Assembly: GCF_036059255.1 (NCBI RefSeq)
Contig: NZ_CP107947.1
Span: 868,001 to 932,000 of the forward strand
Length of the DNA: 64,000 bases
Source: Micromonospora sp. NBC_00389
GTDB taxonomy: Bacteria > Actinomycetota > Actinomycetes > Mycobacteriales > Micromonosporaceae
Direction: 5' to 3'
Under the pieces are notes generated by a model. The model saw nothing but the letters and a program-made list of their open reading frames with translations. It searched no databases and was not told where the DNA came from. Shown piece after piece: positions 1-7,828 of the stretch. Both the position numbers and the translations under genes were made by a program. The first letter of the stretch is position 1; each line of letters starts with the position of its first letter.

Positions 1-294
1 CCCTTCCCCCGGCCGGACGAGCCGCTGGCAGCGGCCCGCGCCGCAGCCGTGGACGCGGGCGGCGGCTCCGGCTTTGCCGCGGTCAGCGTGCCGATCGCGG
101 CGGTCCGGCTGGCCCAGGGGGTGGGCCGGCTGATCCGGGCCACCGGCGACCGGGGGGTGGTCGCGGTGCTCGACTCCCGGCTGGAGACCGCCCGCGGTTA
201 CGGGCCGTTCCTGCGTCGTTCGCTGCCGCCGTTCTGGTACACCACCCGCCCCGAGGTGGCCCGCGGTGCGCTGCAACGCCTCGCCACCGCCTGA
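1..294 (+). CDS. DinG/Rad3-type ATP-dependent DNA helicase, C-terminal end (partial)
   Basis: The reading frame is open from base 1 and stops at 292-294, giving the last 97 residues of a larger protein. The segment VRLAQGVGRLIR followed by GDRGVVAVLDSRL is the Q-x-x-G-R-x-I-R motif VI and following strand of the Rad3/XPD/DinG helicase C-terminal domain, where the arginines contact ATP. The tail (LRRSLPPFW, then TTRPEVARGALQRL) is usual for actinobacterial DinG-like helicases. Such enzymes unwind DNA or R-loop structures during repair. The ATPase and any iron-sulfur domain lie outside the window, so the exact subfamily is not decided. Confidence 0.8.
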   Translation, partial: PFPRPDEPLAAARAAAVDAGGGSGFAAVSVPIAAVRLAQGVGRLIRATGDRGVVAVLDSRLETARGYGPFLRRSLPPFWYTTRPEVARGALQRLATA

Positions 295-330
295 CCGCCC
301 GCCACGCCCCACCGCACACCGCGCCGCAGC

Positions 331-412
331 TCAAGATCCGCACAACATCAGGGAAAGAGTGGCCTCCGACAGCGGGGAGACCACTCTTTCCAGGAAACTG
401 TGTGGATCTTGA
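331..412. terminator. Long nested hairpin between convergent genes
   Basis: Outer arms TCAAGATCCGCACA (331-344) and TGTGTGGATCTTGA (399-412) pair with one mismatch. Inside them a second stem pairs GGAAAGAGTGGCCTCC (352-367) with the segment 375-391. It sits between the helicase stop (+) and the AI-2E-type gene end (-), so a bidirectional terminator is the simplest role. Its size and two-tier design also resemble multi-copy palindromic repeats, which cannot be tested here. Confidence 0.6.
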
Positions 413-426
413 AGTGGGCCGGCGGG

Positions 427-1725
427 TCAGGGAGCCTGTGCGGCGACGACCACGGCGTCCGGCGGGGTGTCCGGGACCGTCCGGGCGGCCAGCCTGCGGA
501 CCGCGGTGTTCAGCACCGCGATCAGCGGCACGGAGACCAGCGCGCCGGTGATCCCGGCGAGCACCACCCCGGCGGCAATACCGATGATCACCGCGAGCGG
601 GTGGAGGGCCACCGCCCGTCCCATGATCAGCGGCTGGAGCACGTGCCCCTCCAACTGCTGCACGCCGATCACCACGCCCAGGATGATCAACGCGGTGACC
701 GGGCCGCTGTCGACCAGCGCCACCAGTACCGCCACGCCGCCGGAGAGCGCCGCACCGACGATCGGGATGAACGCGCCAAGGAAGACCAGCGCGGCCAGCG
801 GGAAGGCGAACGGAATGTCGAAGATGACCAGGAAGATGCCGATGCCGACCGCGTCGATGAAGGCGACCAGCACCGTCGCCCGGACGTAGGCGACCAGCGT
901 CTGCCAGGAGGCTCGGCCGGCGTCGTCGACCTTCCACCGGGCGGCCACCGGCAGCAGCCGGACCAGGAAGCGCCAGATCCGGCTGCCGTCGCGCAGGAAG
1001 AAGAACGTGGCGAAGAGCACCAGCAGCGTGCCGGTCAACACCTCGGCCAGCGTGGCGGCGGTGCTCAGCGCGCCGCTGGTGAACTTCGAGGTGTTGTCGT
1101 TGATCCAGCCCTGCGCCTCGTCGATGTAGCGGTCGAGCTGGTTGTCGGAGACGTGCAGCGGGCCCGTCTTCAGCCAGTTCTGGATCTGCCGGACGCCCTC
1201 CGAGGACTTCTCGCTCAGCTCCGGCACTCCCCGGATGAACTCGTTGACCACCAGGGTGAGCGTGCCGATCACCGCCGCCAGGCCACCGACCAGCACCACC
1301 GCCGTCGCCAGCGACCGGGGCAGCCGGGCCCGCAACAGCCAGCCCACCGCCGGCGCGAGCAGCGCCGAGAGCAGTAGCGCGATGGCCAGCGGAATGATCA
1401 CGATCTTGACCGTGCCGACGATCCGGAGCAGCGCCCAGGCCACCACGCCGATCACGATCAGCCGCCAGCACCAGGCGGCGGCGATCCGCAGCCCGTGCGG
1501 GACGTCGGCGTCGTCGCGGCTGGAGGTCGAGCTGTGCACGTCCACCGGAGGTTCCGCGCCGACGACCGTGGCCGTCGGCGGCGCGGCGGGCCCCGGCACG
1601 GCGGGCGAGGCCACCCCGACGGGCTCCGGGACGTCGCTCGACGCGCTCCGATCGGCGCGTACCGAGTCCCGTCCTGACTGGTAGGCGCGGCGGAGCCGCC
1701 CGCGTACCCGCTCGAAGCGGCTCAA
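427..1725 (-). CDS. AI-2E family transporter-like membrane protein
   Basis: A 432-residue protein of the AI-2E/PerM family (PF01594). A basic start (SRFERVRGRLRRAYQSGR) and a Pro/Ala-rich cytoplasmic linker of about 75 residues precede the membrane segments. Two hydrophobic segments follow, then a soluble amphipathic stretch around NEFIRGVPELSEKSSEGVRQ, then a cluster of hydrophobic helices typical of the family. Family members are proposed exporters of small molecules, with the name inherited from AI-2; the substrate here is unknown. The TTG start at 1725 is chosen because AGGAGG lies 5 nt upstream; the frame is open 30 codons further. It is convergent with the helicase gene. Confidence 0.85.
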   Translation of the reverse strand: MSRFERVRGRLRRAYQSGRDSVRADRSASSDVPEPVGVASPAVPGPAAPPTATVVGAEPPVDVHSSTSSRDDADVPHGLRIAAAWCWRLIVIGVVAWALLRIVGTVKIVIIPLAIALLLSALLAPAVGWLLRARLPRSLATAVVLVGGLAAVIGTLTLVVNEFIRGVPELSEKSSEGVRQIQNWLKTGPLHVSDNQLDRYIDEAQGWINDNTSKFTSGALSTAATLAEVLTGTLLVLFATFFFLRDGSRIWRFLVRLLPVAARWKVDDAGRASWQTLVAYVRATVLVAFIDAVGIGIFLVIFDIPFAFPLAALVFLGAFIPIVGAALSGGVAVLVALVDSGPVTALIILGVVIGVQQLEGHVLQPLIMGRAVALHPLAVIIGIAAGVVLAGITGALVSVPLIAVLNTAVRRLAARTVPDTPPDAVVVAAQAP

Positions 1726-1871
1726 GCGCACCTCCTGGCAGAGAAACCGGCCCGCCCACGACGACAGGTCGGACAGCATACGTCCGTTCCCGACACCGTA
1801 GGGCAGTTCCGCCACACATTGCCCCGGTCACCTCGGGCGTAACCACCGGCTGCCGGCCGTCGCCGACACGG

Positions 1872-1877
1872 TAGCGT
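1872..1877 (+). promoter_or_regulatory. -10 box of the GroES-like gene (leaderless)
   Basis: TAGCGT ends 7 nt before the GTG at 1885 and there is no Shine-Dalgarno sequence, so transcription probably starts at the start codon. Confidence 0.5.
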
Positions 1878-1884
1878 CTGCGGC

Positions 1885-2223
1885 GTGACCGCCGACCAGG
1901 ATCTCGACGCCGGCCTGCCGATCCGCCTGCTGCACGACCGGGTGCTGGTACGGATGGAGGGCAGCGAAGGCGAGCGCCGCTCCACCGCCGGCATCGTCAT
2001 CCCGGCGACCGCCACGGTCGGCAAGCGCCTCGCCTGGGCCACCGCCGTCGGAGTGGGGCCGAACGTCCGCGCCATCGTCTCCGGCGACCGAGTGCTCTTC
2101 GACCCGGACGACCGCTCCGAGGTCGAGCTGCACGGCCGTGGGTACGTGCTGCTGCGAGAGCGGGACGTGCACGCCGTGGCCGCCGAGCGCGTCGACAACG
2201 ACTCCACCGGCCTCTACCTCTGA
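1885..2223 (+). CDS. GroES-like (Cpn10) co-chaperonin, orphan
   Basis: This 112-residue protein has the Cpn10 fold signature: LPIRLLHDRVLVR at the N-terminus, an S-T-A-G-I-V-I-P mobile-loop segment near residue 35, and the closing strands SGDRVLFDP and YVLLRERDVHAV. Cpn10 rings cap GroEL chambers. It is longer and more divergent than housekeeping GroES (about 95-100 residues), and it lies 13 kb from groEL with no CIRCE operator in front. It may therefore be a specialised paralogue rather than the main GroES. The GTG start is supported by a -10 box 7 nt upstream. Confidence 0.75.
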   Translation: MTADQDLDAGLPIRLLHDRVLVRMEGSEGERRSTAGIVIPATATVGKRLAWATAVGVGPNVRAIVSGDRVLFDPDDRSEVELHGRGYVLLRERDVHAVAAERVDNDSTGLYL

Positions 2224-2235
2224 GACCTCCCCCAA

Positions 2236-2260
2236 GCCCGCGCCGCACACCGGCGTGGGC
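2236..2260 (+). terminator. GC-rich hairpin after the GroES-like gene
   Basis: GCCCGCGCC (2236-2244) and GGCGTGGGC (2252-2260) pair with one G-U-type wobble around a 7-nt loop, 13 nt past the stop codon. There is no T tract, as is common in GC-rich actinomycetes. Confidence 0.45.
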
Positions 2261-2346
2261 GGCCGGGCATCGGCGCGCGGCGTCGCTCCGTTTGCCGGGC
2301 GGCACGACGGGAAGCCATCCGGCGACCGTGGCCCTGGGGAGGGACG

Positions 2347-2514
2347 ATGCCGGTATTCGTGAAGAAGCTGTTGGCCTGGGGCAGCCTCGCGTTCCTGATC
2401 TACTTCATGGCGTTCCGGCCGGACGGTGCCGCGCAGATGTTCAAGGCGATCGGGGCGATGCTGGTCGCGATGGCCCAGGGCCTCGGTGACTTCCTCACCA
2501 CCCTGATGACCTGA
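2347..2514 (+). CDS. Small conserved membrane protein (55 aa)
   Basis: ATG at 2347 follows the purine-rich GGGGAGGGAC and encodes 55 residues. KK at 6-7 is followed by a hydrophobic helix (residues 8-23), then RPDGAAQMF and a second hydrophobic or amphipathic stretch to the C-terminus. I recognise the general type of short actinobacterial membrane protein with an RPDGAA-like turn but know no function. Single-helix insertion with a basic cytoplasmic N-terminus is the likely topology. The stop lies only 15 bp from the end of the convergent PrsW-type gene. Confidence 0.7.
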   Translation: MPVFVKKLLAWGSLAFLIYFMAFRPDGAAQMFKAIGAMLVAMAQGLGDFLTTLMT

Positions 2515-2529
2515 TCCGCCGGCCTCCCA

Positions 2530-3972
2530 TCAGTGTTGACCGGGCGGCCAGGGCGCGGGTGCCGCCGGCCGCACGCCGTACCAGCCGGGCGGGGCGTACC
2601 CCACCGGCGGTGGCGGCGCGGCCAGCAGCACCGGAATCGGCACCACCGGCTCGTCCGGCGCGGCCACCGGACGCTGCGAACCGTCCGGGAAGCGCAGGTG
2701 GTAGCGGCTGCCGTCCCAGACCCCGACCGGGGCCTGCGGGTCCCGACCCACGAAGAACGACCGGTACGAGGTGATCGACTCCAGCAGCTCCCGCTCCTCA
2801 CGAGCCGTCCGCTCCCGATCGGCCGGCTTGCGGTCCAGGCCGCGCAGCGTCCCGTCGCGCAGCAGGGCCAACCGGGTGGCGGCGAACTGGTACCCCCGCA
2901 TCGCCCGCACCCCGGCGTCCCCGGCCACCCGACGCGCCCAGCTACGGGCCGCGTGCCGGCGACCGAGGCTGCTCAACGCGGCCACCTCGGGCGGGCTCAG
3001 CCAGCCGGCGCGCACGTAGTCCGGCAGCGTCCGCTCGGTGAGCCGCCCCTCCCACGCACGCAGCCACACCGCCAGCCCCACCATGCCGAAGAAGACCGGC
3101 ACCATGAGGCCCAGGAAGCCGTACAGCATGATCACCGTCTCGCCGGTGGCCTGGGTCAGCGTGGGCAGCAGGTTCCAGGTGCCGTGCAACATCATGGCCA
3201 GCAGCAGGCCGGCGACCGGTGCGAGCACCCGGACCCGGCGGTCGGCCGTCCGGGCGGCGACACCCAGCCCCACACCGGTCATCGAGGTGAAAAGCGGATG
3301 GGCGAAGCCGAACAGCAGGATCCGCACGATGAAGATCGCGATGACCTGCTGGGTGCCGGTCGCCGGGCCGTACCGGTCGGCGCCGGCCGCGTAGCCGTAC
3401 CCGCCCAGGTAGAGGATGTTCTCCACCATGGCGAAGCCGACCGCGGAGAGCCCGCAGTAGACCAGGCCGTCGGTGATCCCGGACCACTCCCGGCGACGGA
3501 ACACCAGCAGCAGGATCGGGCCGAGGGCCTTGGTCAGCTCCTCGATGAACGGCGCCACCAGCACGCCGGTGAGCGCGGCCGGCAGTCCCCAGTCATTGAA
3601 CCGGGCGGCGGCGAACTCGTTCACGGTGAGCGAGGCAGCCGTGGAGACGAACGCCCCCCAGGCGAAGCAGAAGATCAGGTACTTCAACGGCTCCGGCTCG
3701 TAGCGGTCCAGCCAGAGGAAGCAGGCGACCAGCACCGGCACCGGCAGGACGGCGGCGACCAGCCCGATCAGCAACGCCTCGACGCCGAGCGACTGGCCGA
3801 GCGTGAAGACCATGAAGCCCGCGCAGGCGGCGATGAACAACACCACCCCGGCCAGCACCAGGAACCGCCGCCGGTCCAGTCGGCGCAGCGGCATCCGGGG
3901 CGCCTCGCCGGCGGACGGGGCTGCGGGCGCGGGCGGCGACGGCAGGGGTGCACCGGGCGGGGTGTCGGCCAT
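2530..3972 (-). CDS. PrsW-type intramembrane metalloprotease
   Basis: A 480-residue polytopic membrane protein. After a Pro-rich cytoplasmic N-terminus come about eight hydrophobic segments carrying the PrsW glutamic-protease-like motifs: APFIEELTKALGP (paired Glu), a His in FGFAHPLFTSMTG, and a second His in AMMLHGTWNLLP. In Bacillus, PrsW performs site-1 cleavage of an anti-sigma factor; the substrate here is unknown. A soluble C-terminal region of about 150 residues is rich in Arg and Pro. The ATG at 3972 is preferred over one 14 codons upstream because a TACGCT -10 box sits 6 nt before it. Confidence 0.85.
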   Translation of the reverse strand: MADTPPGAPLPSPPAPAAPSAGEAPRMPLRRLDRRRFLVLAGVVLFIAACAGFMVFTLGQSLGVEALLIGLVAAVLPVPVLVACFLWLDRYEPEPLKYLIFCFAWGAFVSTAASLTVNEFAAARFNDWGLPAALTGVLVAPFIEELTKALGPILLLVFRRREWSGITDGLVYCGLSAVGFAMVENILYLGGYGYAAGADRYGPATGTQQVIAIFIVRILLFGFAHPLFTSMTGVGLGVAARTADRRVRVLAPVAGLLLAMMLHGTWNLLPTLTQATGETVIMLYGFLGLMVPVFFGMVGLAVWLRAWEGRLTERTLPDYVRAGWLSPPEVAALSSLGRRHAARSWARRVAGDAGVRAMRGYQFAATRLALLRDGTLRGLDRKPADRERTAREERELLESITSYRSFFVGRDPQAPVGVWDGSRYHLRFPDGSQRPVAAPDEPVVPIPVLLAAPPPPVGYAPPGWYGVRPAAPAPWPPGQH

Positions 3973-3978
3973 GCGGTC

Positions 3979-3984
3979 AGCGTA
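3979..3984 (-). promoter_or_regulatory. -10 box of the PrsW-type gene (leaderless)
   Basis: Read on the minus strand this is TACGCT, 6 nt before the ATG at 3972, with no Shine-Dalgarno sequence. Confidence 0.5.
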
Positions 3985-4035
3985 GCCATCCCCCGCCGGC
4001 TGGTTTGGTCGCATCGGCAGTCGCTATGCTGCCTG

Positions 4036-4156
4036 CAGGTCACGAGCGCCAGCGTCAAGCCCCGGCTTGCTGGCCGGCAACCCTCGTCGAGTTCGCGGTG
4101 GGGTGCCCCGGGTGATGACCGGGCCCAGCCCGATCGGCGTGCTGGGCAAGCGCGGA
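4036..4156 (+). ncRNA. SAM-IV riboswitch
   Basis: The leader holds the conserved SAM-IV landmarks in order: GGTCACGAGCGCCAGCG, AAGCCCCGGCTTGCTGG, CCGGCAACCCTC, GGTGGGGTGCCCCGGGTG, the closing P1 strand GATGACC (GGTCA at 4038-4042 pairs with TGACC at 4116-4120), then a 3' hairpin GCCCAGC/GCTGGGC and AAGCGCGG. SAM-IV aptamers are known from Actinobacteria in front of sulfur and methionine genes and bind S-adenosylmethionine. The recognition is by sequence memory; a covariance model would confirm it. Confidence 0.85.
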
Positions 4157-4197
4157 CCCCGTCCCGACACCAGACCCGGGGTCCCTGACCCCGGAGG
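4154..4197 (+). promoter_or_regulatory. Probable translational expression platform of the SAM-IV riboswitch
   Basis: CCGGGGTC (4176-4183) pairs perfectly with GACCCCGG (4187-4194), and the second arm covers the first bases of the GGAGG Shine-Dalgarno at 4193-4197. The competing arm GGACCCC (4154-4160), next to the aptamer, can pair with GGGGTCC (4178-4184) and free the site. This is the layout of a sequester/anti-sequester switch and is inferred from pairing only. Confidence 0.5.
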
Positions 4198-4204
4198 TTC
4201 CGGC

Positions 4205-5479
4205 GTGTCTGTCACCCTCGTACCCTCGCTCCCCACCCGGTCCGCCGTGGCGCCCGCGCCGGCCCCGTCGGCGCCGCTCGACGTACTCGGCGTACCGGGC
4301 GAGATCAACCTGGACTACGCGGCCAGCGCGCCGTGCGCGCGGGCCGCCGCCGACGCGGTGGCCGAGCTGCTGCCCTGGTACGCCAGCGTGCATCGCGGTG
4401 CCGGAGCGCTGTCCCGGCACTGCACGCTGGCCTACGAGCGGGCCCGGCAGACGGTCGGTGACTTCTTCGGCGCCCGCGCCGAAGACCACGTGATCTTCAC
4501 CCGCAACACCACCGACGCGCTCAACCTGCTGGCCCGGGCGCTGCCCGCCGGCACGACGGTGGTCACCTTCGCCGGCGAGCACCACGCCAACCTGCTGCCC
4601 TGGCCGCGCGGCTCGGTCCGGCTGCCGGTGCCCACCGACCCCGCCGGGGCGGTACGCGCCCTCGCCGCCGCCCTCACCGAGCTGCGCCGGGACAGCAACC
4701 CGGCGCTGCCCGTACTGGTCGCGGTGACCGGGGCGAGCAACGTGACCGGCGAGCGATGGCCGGTGGCCGAGCTGGCCCGGGTGGCCCACCGGCACGGGGC
4801 CCGGATCGCCCTGGACGCCGCGCAGCTCGCCCCGCACGCCCCGGTCGATCTGCTCGCGCTCGACGTGGACTACCTGGCCGTCTCGGGCCACAAGCTGTAC
4901 GCGCCGTTCGGCGCGGGCGTGTTGATCGGCCGGGCGGACTGGCTGGACGTCGCTCCGCCGTACCTGGCCGGTGGTGGCGCCACCAGCCACGTCGGGCCGG
5001 CCACCCACGACGTGACCTGGACGACCGGCCCGGCCCGACACGAGGGCGGTACCCCGAACCTGGTCGGCGCGGTGGCACTGGCCGCGGTGTGCGCGGCGCT
5101 GGCCGACGCGGACCGGTTCGCGCTGGCGGCCCGCGAGCAGGCGCTGCTGGCCCGGCTGCGGACCGGCATCGCCGCCCTGCCGCACGTGGTGGAGCTGCGC
5201 ACCTTCGGCCCGGACGCGCCCCGGGTCGGCATCGTGTCGTTCGTGGTCGCCGGGTGGGACTCCGCCGACGTGGCCGCCCGGCTGGCCGCCGAGCACCGGA
5301 TCGGCGTGCGGGACGGGCTGTTCTGCGCCCATCCGCTGGCCCGGCGGCTGCTCGCCGAGGCGGCGGGGCGTACCGGCCGGCGGGACCTGCCACCCACCGC
5401 CCTGCGCGCCAGCATCGGCCTGGGCAGCACGGCCGCGCAGGTGGACCGGCTTCTCGCCGCACTCGCCGCGTTGGGCTGA
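4205..5479 (+). CDS. Cysteine desulfurase-like class-V aminotransferase
   Basis: A 424-residue PLP enzyme. The Schiff-base lysine is in AVSGHKLYAPFGAGVL, the PLP-holding Asp-Ala-Ala-Gln in ALDAAQLAPHA, and a candidate catalytic cysteine in RDGLFCAHPLARRL, matching the R-x-G-x-x-C-A-x-P segment of SufS-type desulfurases. Such enzymes remove sulfur from cysteine as a persulfide, though some relatives act on other amino acids. The GTG at 4205 is chosen because GGAGG ends 7 nt upstream and the riboswitch lies directly before it. SAM control suggests a role in sulfur amino acid recycling rather than housekeeping iron-sulfur assembly; this is an inference, as no suf genes lie nearby. Confidence 0.85.
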   Translation: MSVTLVPSLPTRSAVAPAPAPSAPLDVLGVPGEINLDYAASAPCARAAADAVAELLPWYASVHRGAGALSRHCTLAYERARQTVGDFFGARAEDHVIFTRNTTDALNLLARALPAGTTVVTFAGEHHANLLPWPRGSVRLPVPTDPAGAVRALAAALTELRRDSNPALPVLVAVTGASNVTGERWPVAELARVAHRHGARIALDAAQLAPHAPVDLLALDVDYLAVSGHKLYAPFGAGVLIGRADWLDVAPPYLAGGGATSHVGPATHDVTWTTGPARHEGGTPNLVGAVALAAVCAALADADRFALAAREQALLARLRTGIAALPHVVELRTFGPDAPRVGIVSFVVAGWDSADVAARLAAEHRIGVRDGLFCAHPLARRLLAEAAGRTGRRDLPPTALRASIGLGSTAAQVDRLLAALAALG

Positions 5480-5505
5480 GGGCGGGCGGAGCGCCGCAGC
5501 CCCGG

Positions 5506-6792
5506 TCAGCCGACCGGTGGGGCGGTGGGCGGCTTCGGTGCCTCGCCCGGCTCGGCCGGTTCACCGATCGGCCGCTCCTGCTCCCCGAAGGCGGTACGGA
5601 TCCACCGGTTCGCCTCCTCCTGGTCGATCCCGGAGGCCACCAGCAAGTCGCTCGCCGTGGTCCGGATCTGGGCGATCACCACGCTGCCCGAGAAGCCGAC
5701 CCCGGCTCCGTACGCCCGACCGGCCTCGCTGACCGCCCGCAGCGACCGCTCCCGGGCCTTCTCCGGTTCCTCGCCCACCGCGAACTCGTGCTTGAGCAGC
5801 CGGACCGACTCGGCGAGGTGGCTAATGCCGTCCGGCATCGGATCCGGCACCGGCTCCTCGTCCTCGATCAGCGTCACGGCCCGGCGGATCAGCGTGCCGG
5901 TGTTGCGCATCGCCCGGTCGATCGGGTCGGCCGCCTCCGCGTAGTGGGTCAGCTCGTCGCGCCGGTGCCAGCGGGCCGGGGAGAGGGTGGCGGTCTCCTT
6001 CGCCCCCTCGATCGCCTCGGCCAACGTGGCCAGCTCCTCCTTGTTGTTGCGCAATCGTTCGAGCGCCTGCTGGATGCCGGCGCGGTCCCGGTTGCGCAGC
6101 CCGTCGGCCGTGGCGTCGAGCTGGGCGGCGAGCAGGTCCAGCGCCGGTCGGGCAGCGCGATTGAGCACCCGGAGCGGGTTCAGCGGCAGCAGCACCGCCG
6201 TCACCAGCAGCGCGATCCCCCCACCGAGGAACGCGTCGACGAAGCGCGGGATCTCCAGATTCTCGGTCTGCGGACTCAGCGTGACGATCAGCACCGCCGT
6301 GGCCGCCGCCTGGATGACGATGGCCACGCTGGCCCCGGCGAAGATGGTGAGCAGGATCGCGACCGTGACCACCAGGCCGAGCTGCCACGCCCCGGTGCCC
6401 AGCAGGTAGATCAGGAAGTCGCCGATGGCCACCCCGATCCCCACCCCGACGATCAGTTCCACGGTCCGGCGGAACCGCTGACCGACCGACGCGGCCAGGG
6501 TGCCGACCGCAGAGATCGGCGCGAACACCGGCTGCGGGTTGCCGAGCAGCCGGTGCGAGACGTAGTACGCCAGCCCGGCGGCCAGCCCGGCCTGCACGGC
6601 CAGCCCGCCGGCCATCCGCACCCGGTGCAGCCGGTCGTGCAGCGTGGCCCGACTGCGATGGCGCAGCTCCTCGGTGGCCTCGGCGATCCGCGCGCCGTCG
6701 ATGTCCACCAACCCTTCGCGCAGCGCCGTACGCCGCACCATCGGAGGTCGCTTGTCCCGGGGCACGGCCATGGGCGCGACTACCCGTGGCAC
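5506..6792 (-). CDS. FUSC/aromatic acid exporter-like membrane protein
   Basis: About 428 residues. The N-terminal half has six closely spaced hydrophobic helices, beginning near RMAGGLAVQAGLAAGLAYYV and including a segment with NPQPVFAPISAVGTL, the fusaric-acid-resistance-type core. The C-terminal half is soluble and helical with many charged residues (RNRDRAGIQQALERLRNNKEE), and the tail is Pro-rich. Family members export aromatic acids or are uncharacterised. The GTG start at 6792 has GGAGG 11 nt upstream; ATG at 6771 is the alternative. It is divergent from the HD-domain gene. Confidence 0.75.
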   Translation of the reverse strand: MPRVVAPMAVPRDKRPPMVRRTALREGLVDIDGARIAEATEELRHRSRATLHDRLHRVRMAGGLAVQAGLAAGLAYYVSHRLLGNPQPVFAPISAVGTLAASVGQRFRRTVELIVGVGIGVAIGDFLIYLLGTGAWQLGLVVTVAILLTIFAGASVAIVIQAAATAVLIVTLSPQTENLEIPRFVDAFLGGGIALLVTAVLLPLNPLRVLNRAARPALDLLAAQLDATADGLRNRDRAGIQQALERLRNNKEELATLAEAIEGAKETATLSPARWHRRDELTHYAEAADPIDRAMRNTGTLIRRAVTLIEDEEPVPDPMPDGISHLAESVRLLKHEFAVGEEPEKARERSLRAVSEAGRAYGAGVGFSGSVVIAQIRTTASDLLVASGIDQEEANRWIRTAFGEQERPIGEPAEPGEAPKPPTAPPVG

Positions 6793-6835
6793 GCGCGCTG
6801 AATCCTCCCGCTCCGCGCGCTCCCGTCGGATGCGG

Positions 6836-6841
6836 CAGACT
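6836..6841 (+). promoter_or_regulatory. Possible -10 box of the HD-domain gene
   Basis: CAGACT lies 6 nt before the GTG at 6848. The same hexamer occurs 7 nt before the GNAT start at 42409 on the other strand, which supports a leaderless start in both. Confidence 0.4.
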
Positions 6842-6847
6842 CGGGCG

Positions 6848-7504
6848 GTGGCCGATCTGTTGGACCGGTGGCGGGCGGCAGCCCGGGGCGCCGGGGCGAA
6901 GCCCGGCGCGGACACGACCCGGGCTGGGGAGCAACTGCTCGCCCGGTGGCGGGAGCCGCACCGGCACTACCACACGGCGGTGCACCTGACCGCCGTGCTG
7001 GACGTGGTGGACCGGCACGCGGGGCTGGCCGACCGAGCCGACCTGGTCCGGCTGGCGGCCTGGTGCCACGACGTGGTCTACGACCCGCGGGCCGCCGGCG
7101 ACGCCAACGAACGGGACAGCGCCACGCTGGCGGAGACCGTGCTCACCGAGCTCGGGGTGCCGGCGCCCGCGGTGGCCGAGGTGCGCCGGCTGGTGCTGCT
7201 CACCGCCTGGCACGTGGTGGCCCCGGGCGACCGGGACGGCGAGCTGCTCTGCGACGCGGACCTCGCTGTGCTGGCCGCCCCGCCGGCCACCTACGACCGC
7301 TATGCGGCGGCCATCCGGCGGGAGTACGCGCACGTGCCGGAGCCGGCCTTTCGGGTGGGCCGGGCCATGGTGCTCACCGGCCTGCTGGCGCTGCCGGCGC
7401 TGTTCCGGCTGCCACCGCTGGCCGGCCGGTGGGAACAGCCGGCCCGGAACAACCTGCGCCGCGAACTGGCCACGCTCACCGCTGCCGGGCCGCCGGCGGA
7501 CTGA
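6848..7504 (+). CDS. Predicted metal-dependent HD-superfamily phosphohydrolase
   Basis: A 218-residue soluble protein. The metal-binding residues of the HD fold are visible: His in RHYHTAVHLTAVLDVV, the HD pair in LAAWCHDVVYDP, and a downstream Asp in ELLCDADLAVLA. The family acts on unidentified phosphate esters or nucleotides. The GTG at 6848 is chosen on the -10 box; ATG at 6830 is the alternative. The 3' end overlaps the convergent DUF4031 gene by 29 bp, so any terminator would lie inside coding sequence. Confidence 0.8.
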   Translation: MADLLDRWRAAARGAGAKPGADTTRAGEQLLARWREPHRHYHTAVHLTAVLDVVDRHAGLADRADLVRLAAWCHDVVYDPRAAGDANERDSATLAETVLTELGVPAPAVAEVRRLVLLTAWHVVAPGDRDGELLCDADLAVLAAPPATYDRYAAAIRREYAHVPEPAFRVGRAMVLTGLLALPALFRLPPLAGRWEQPARNNLRRELATLTAAGPPAD

Positions 7505-7760
7505 CCAGATGCTTCGGGCGGCGCAGGCCGGCGTCCCGGAGCAGCCGGACCAGCTCCCGGCTCGGCACCACCTGGGCACCGAGCCACACCGCCGCCGCGA
7601 ACCGCTCGGCCGGAATGTCGTAGTGGTCCCGGTCGAAGCCGCGCCGGGGCGCACCCAGCGCCTCGGCGAAGGCGTGCAGTTCGGCGTAGGAGACGTCGCT
7701 GATCAGGTGCGACCAGAGCCGACCGCGCCACGGCCAGGCAGGCCGGTCCAGGTAGAGCAT
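7476..7760 (-). CDS. DUF4031 domain protein
   Basis: A 94-residue protein with the family opening MLYLDRPAWPWRGRLWSHL and the conserved core FDRDHYDIPAERFAAAV. The many Trp, His and Asp residues suggest a small enzyme or binding domain, but no function is established that I know of. The ATG at 7760 is preferred over one 3 codons earlier because TAACTT lies 7 nt before it on the minus strand. Transcription is convergent with the HD hydrolase, with overlapping ends. Confidence 0.75.
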   Translation of the reverse strand: MLYLDRPAWPWRGRLWSHLISDVSYAELHAFAEALGAPRRGFDRDHYDIPAERFAAAVWLGAQVVPSRELVRLLRDAGLRRPKHLVSPPAARQR

Positions 7761-7767
7761 GGTGCCC

Positions 7768-7773
7768 AAGTTA
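7768..7773 (-). promoter_or_regulatory. -10 box of the DUF4031 gene (leaderless)
   Basis: TAACTT on the minus strand, 7 nt before the ATG at 7760. The divergent glcD-type promoter lies only about 20 bp away. Confidence 0.5.
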
Positions 7774-7792
7774 GCCCGCGCAGTTGATCACG

Positions 7793-7821
7793 TTGATGAT
7801 CGGCGGTCGGCAACCTAGCCT
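7793..7821 (+). promoter_or_regulatory. Promoter of the GlcD-type oxidase (leaderless)
   Basis: TTGATG (7793-7798) and TAGCCT (7816-7821) are separated by 17 nt, and the ATG follows 7 nt after the -10 box. This is the clearest complete sigma-70-like promoter in the window. Confidence 0.65.
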
Positions 7822-7828
7822 CAGCTAC

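Noticed and set aside
83..1846. Long antisense and out-of-frame reading frames throughout the window
   Set aside because: They overlap well-supported genes, have no family signatures, and are expected from high third-position GC.
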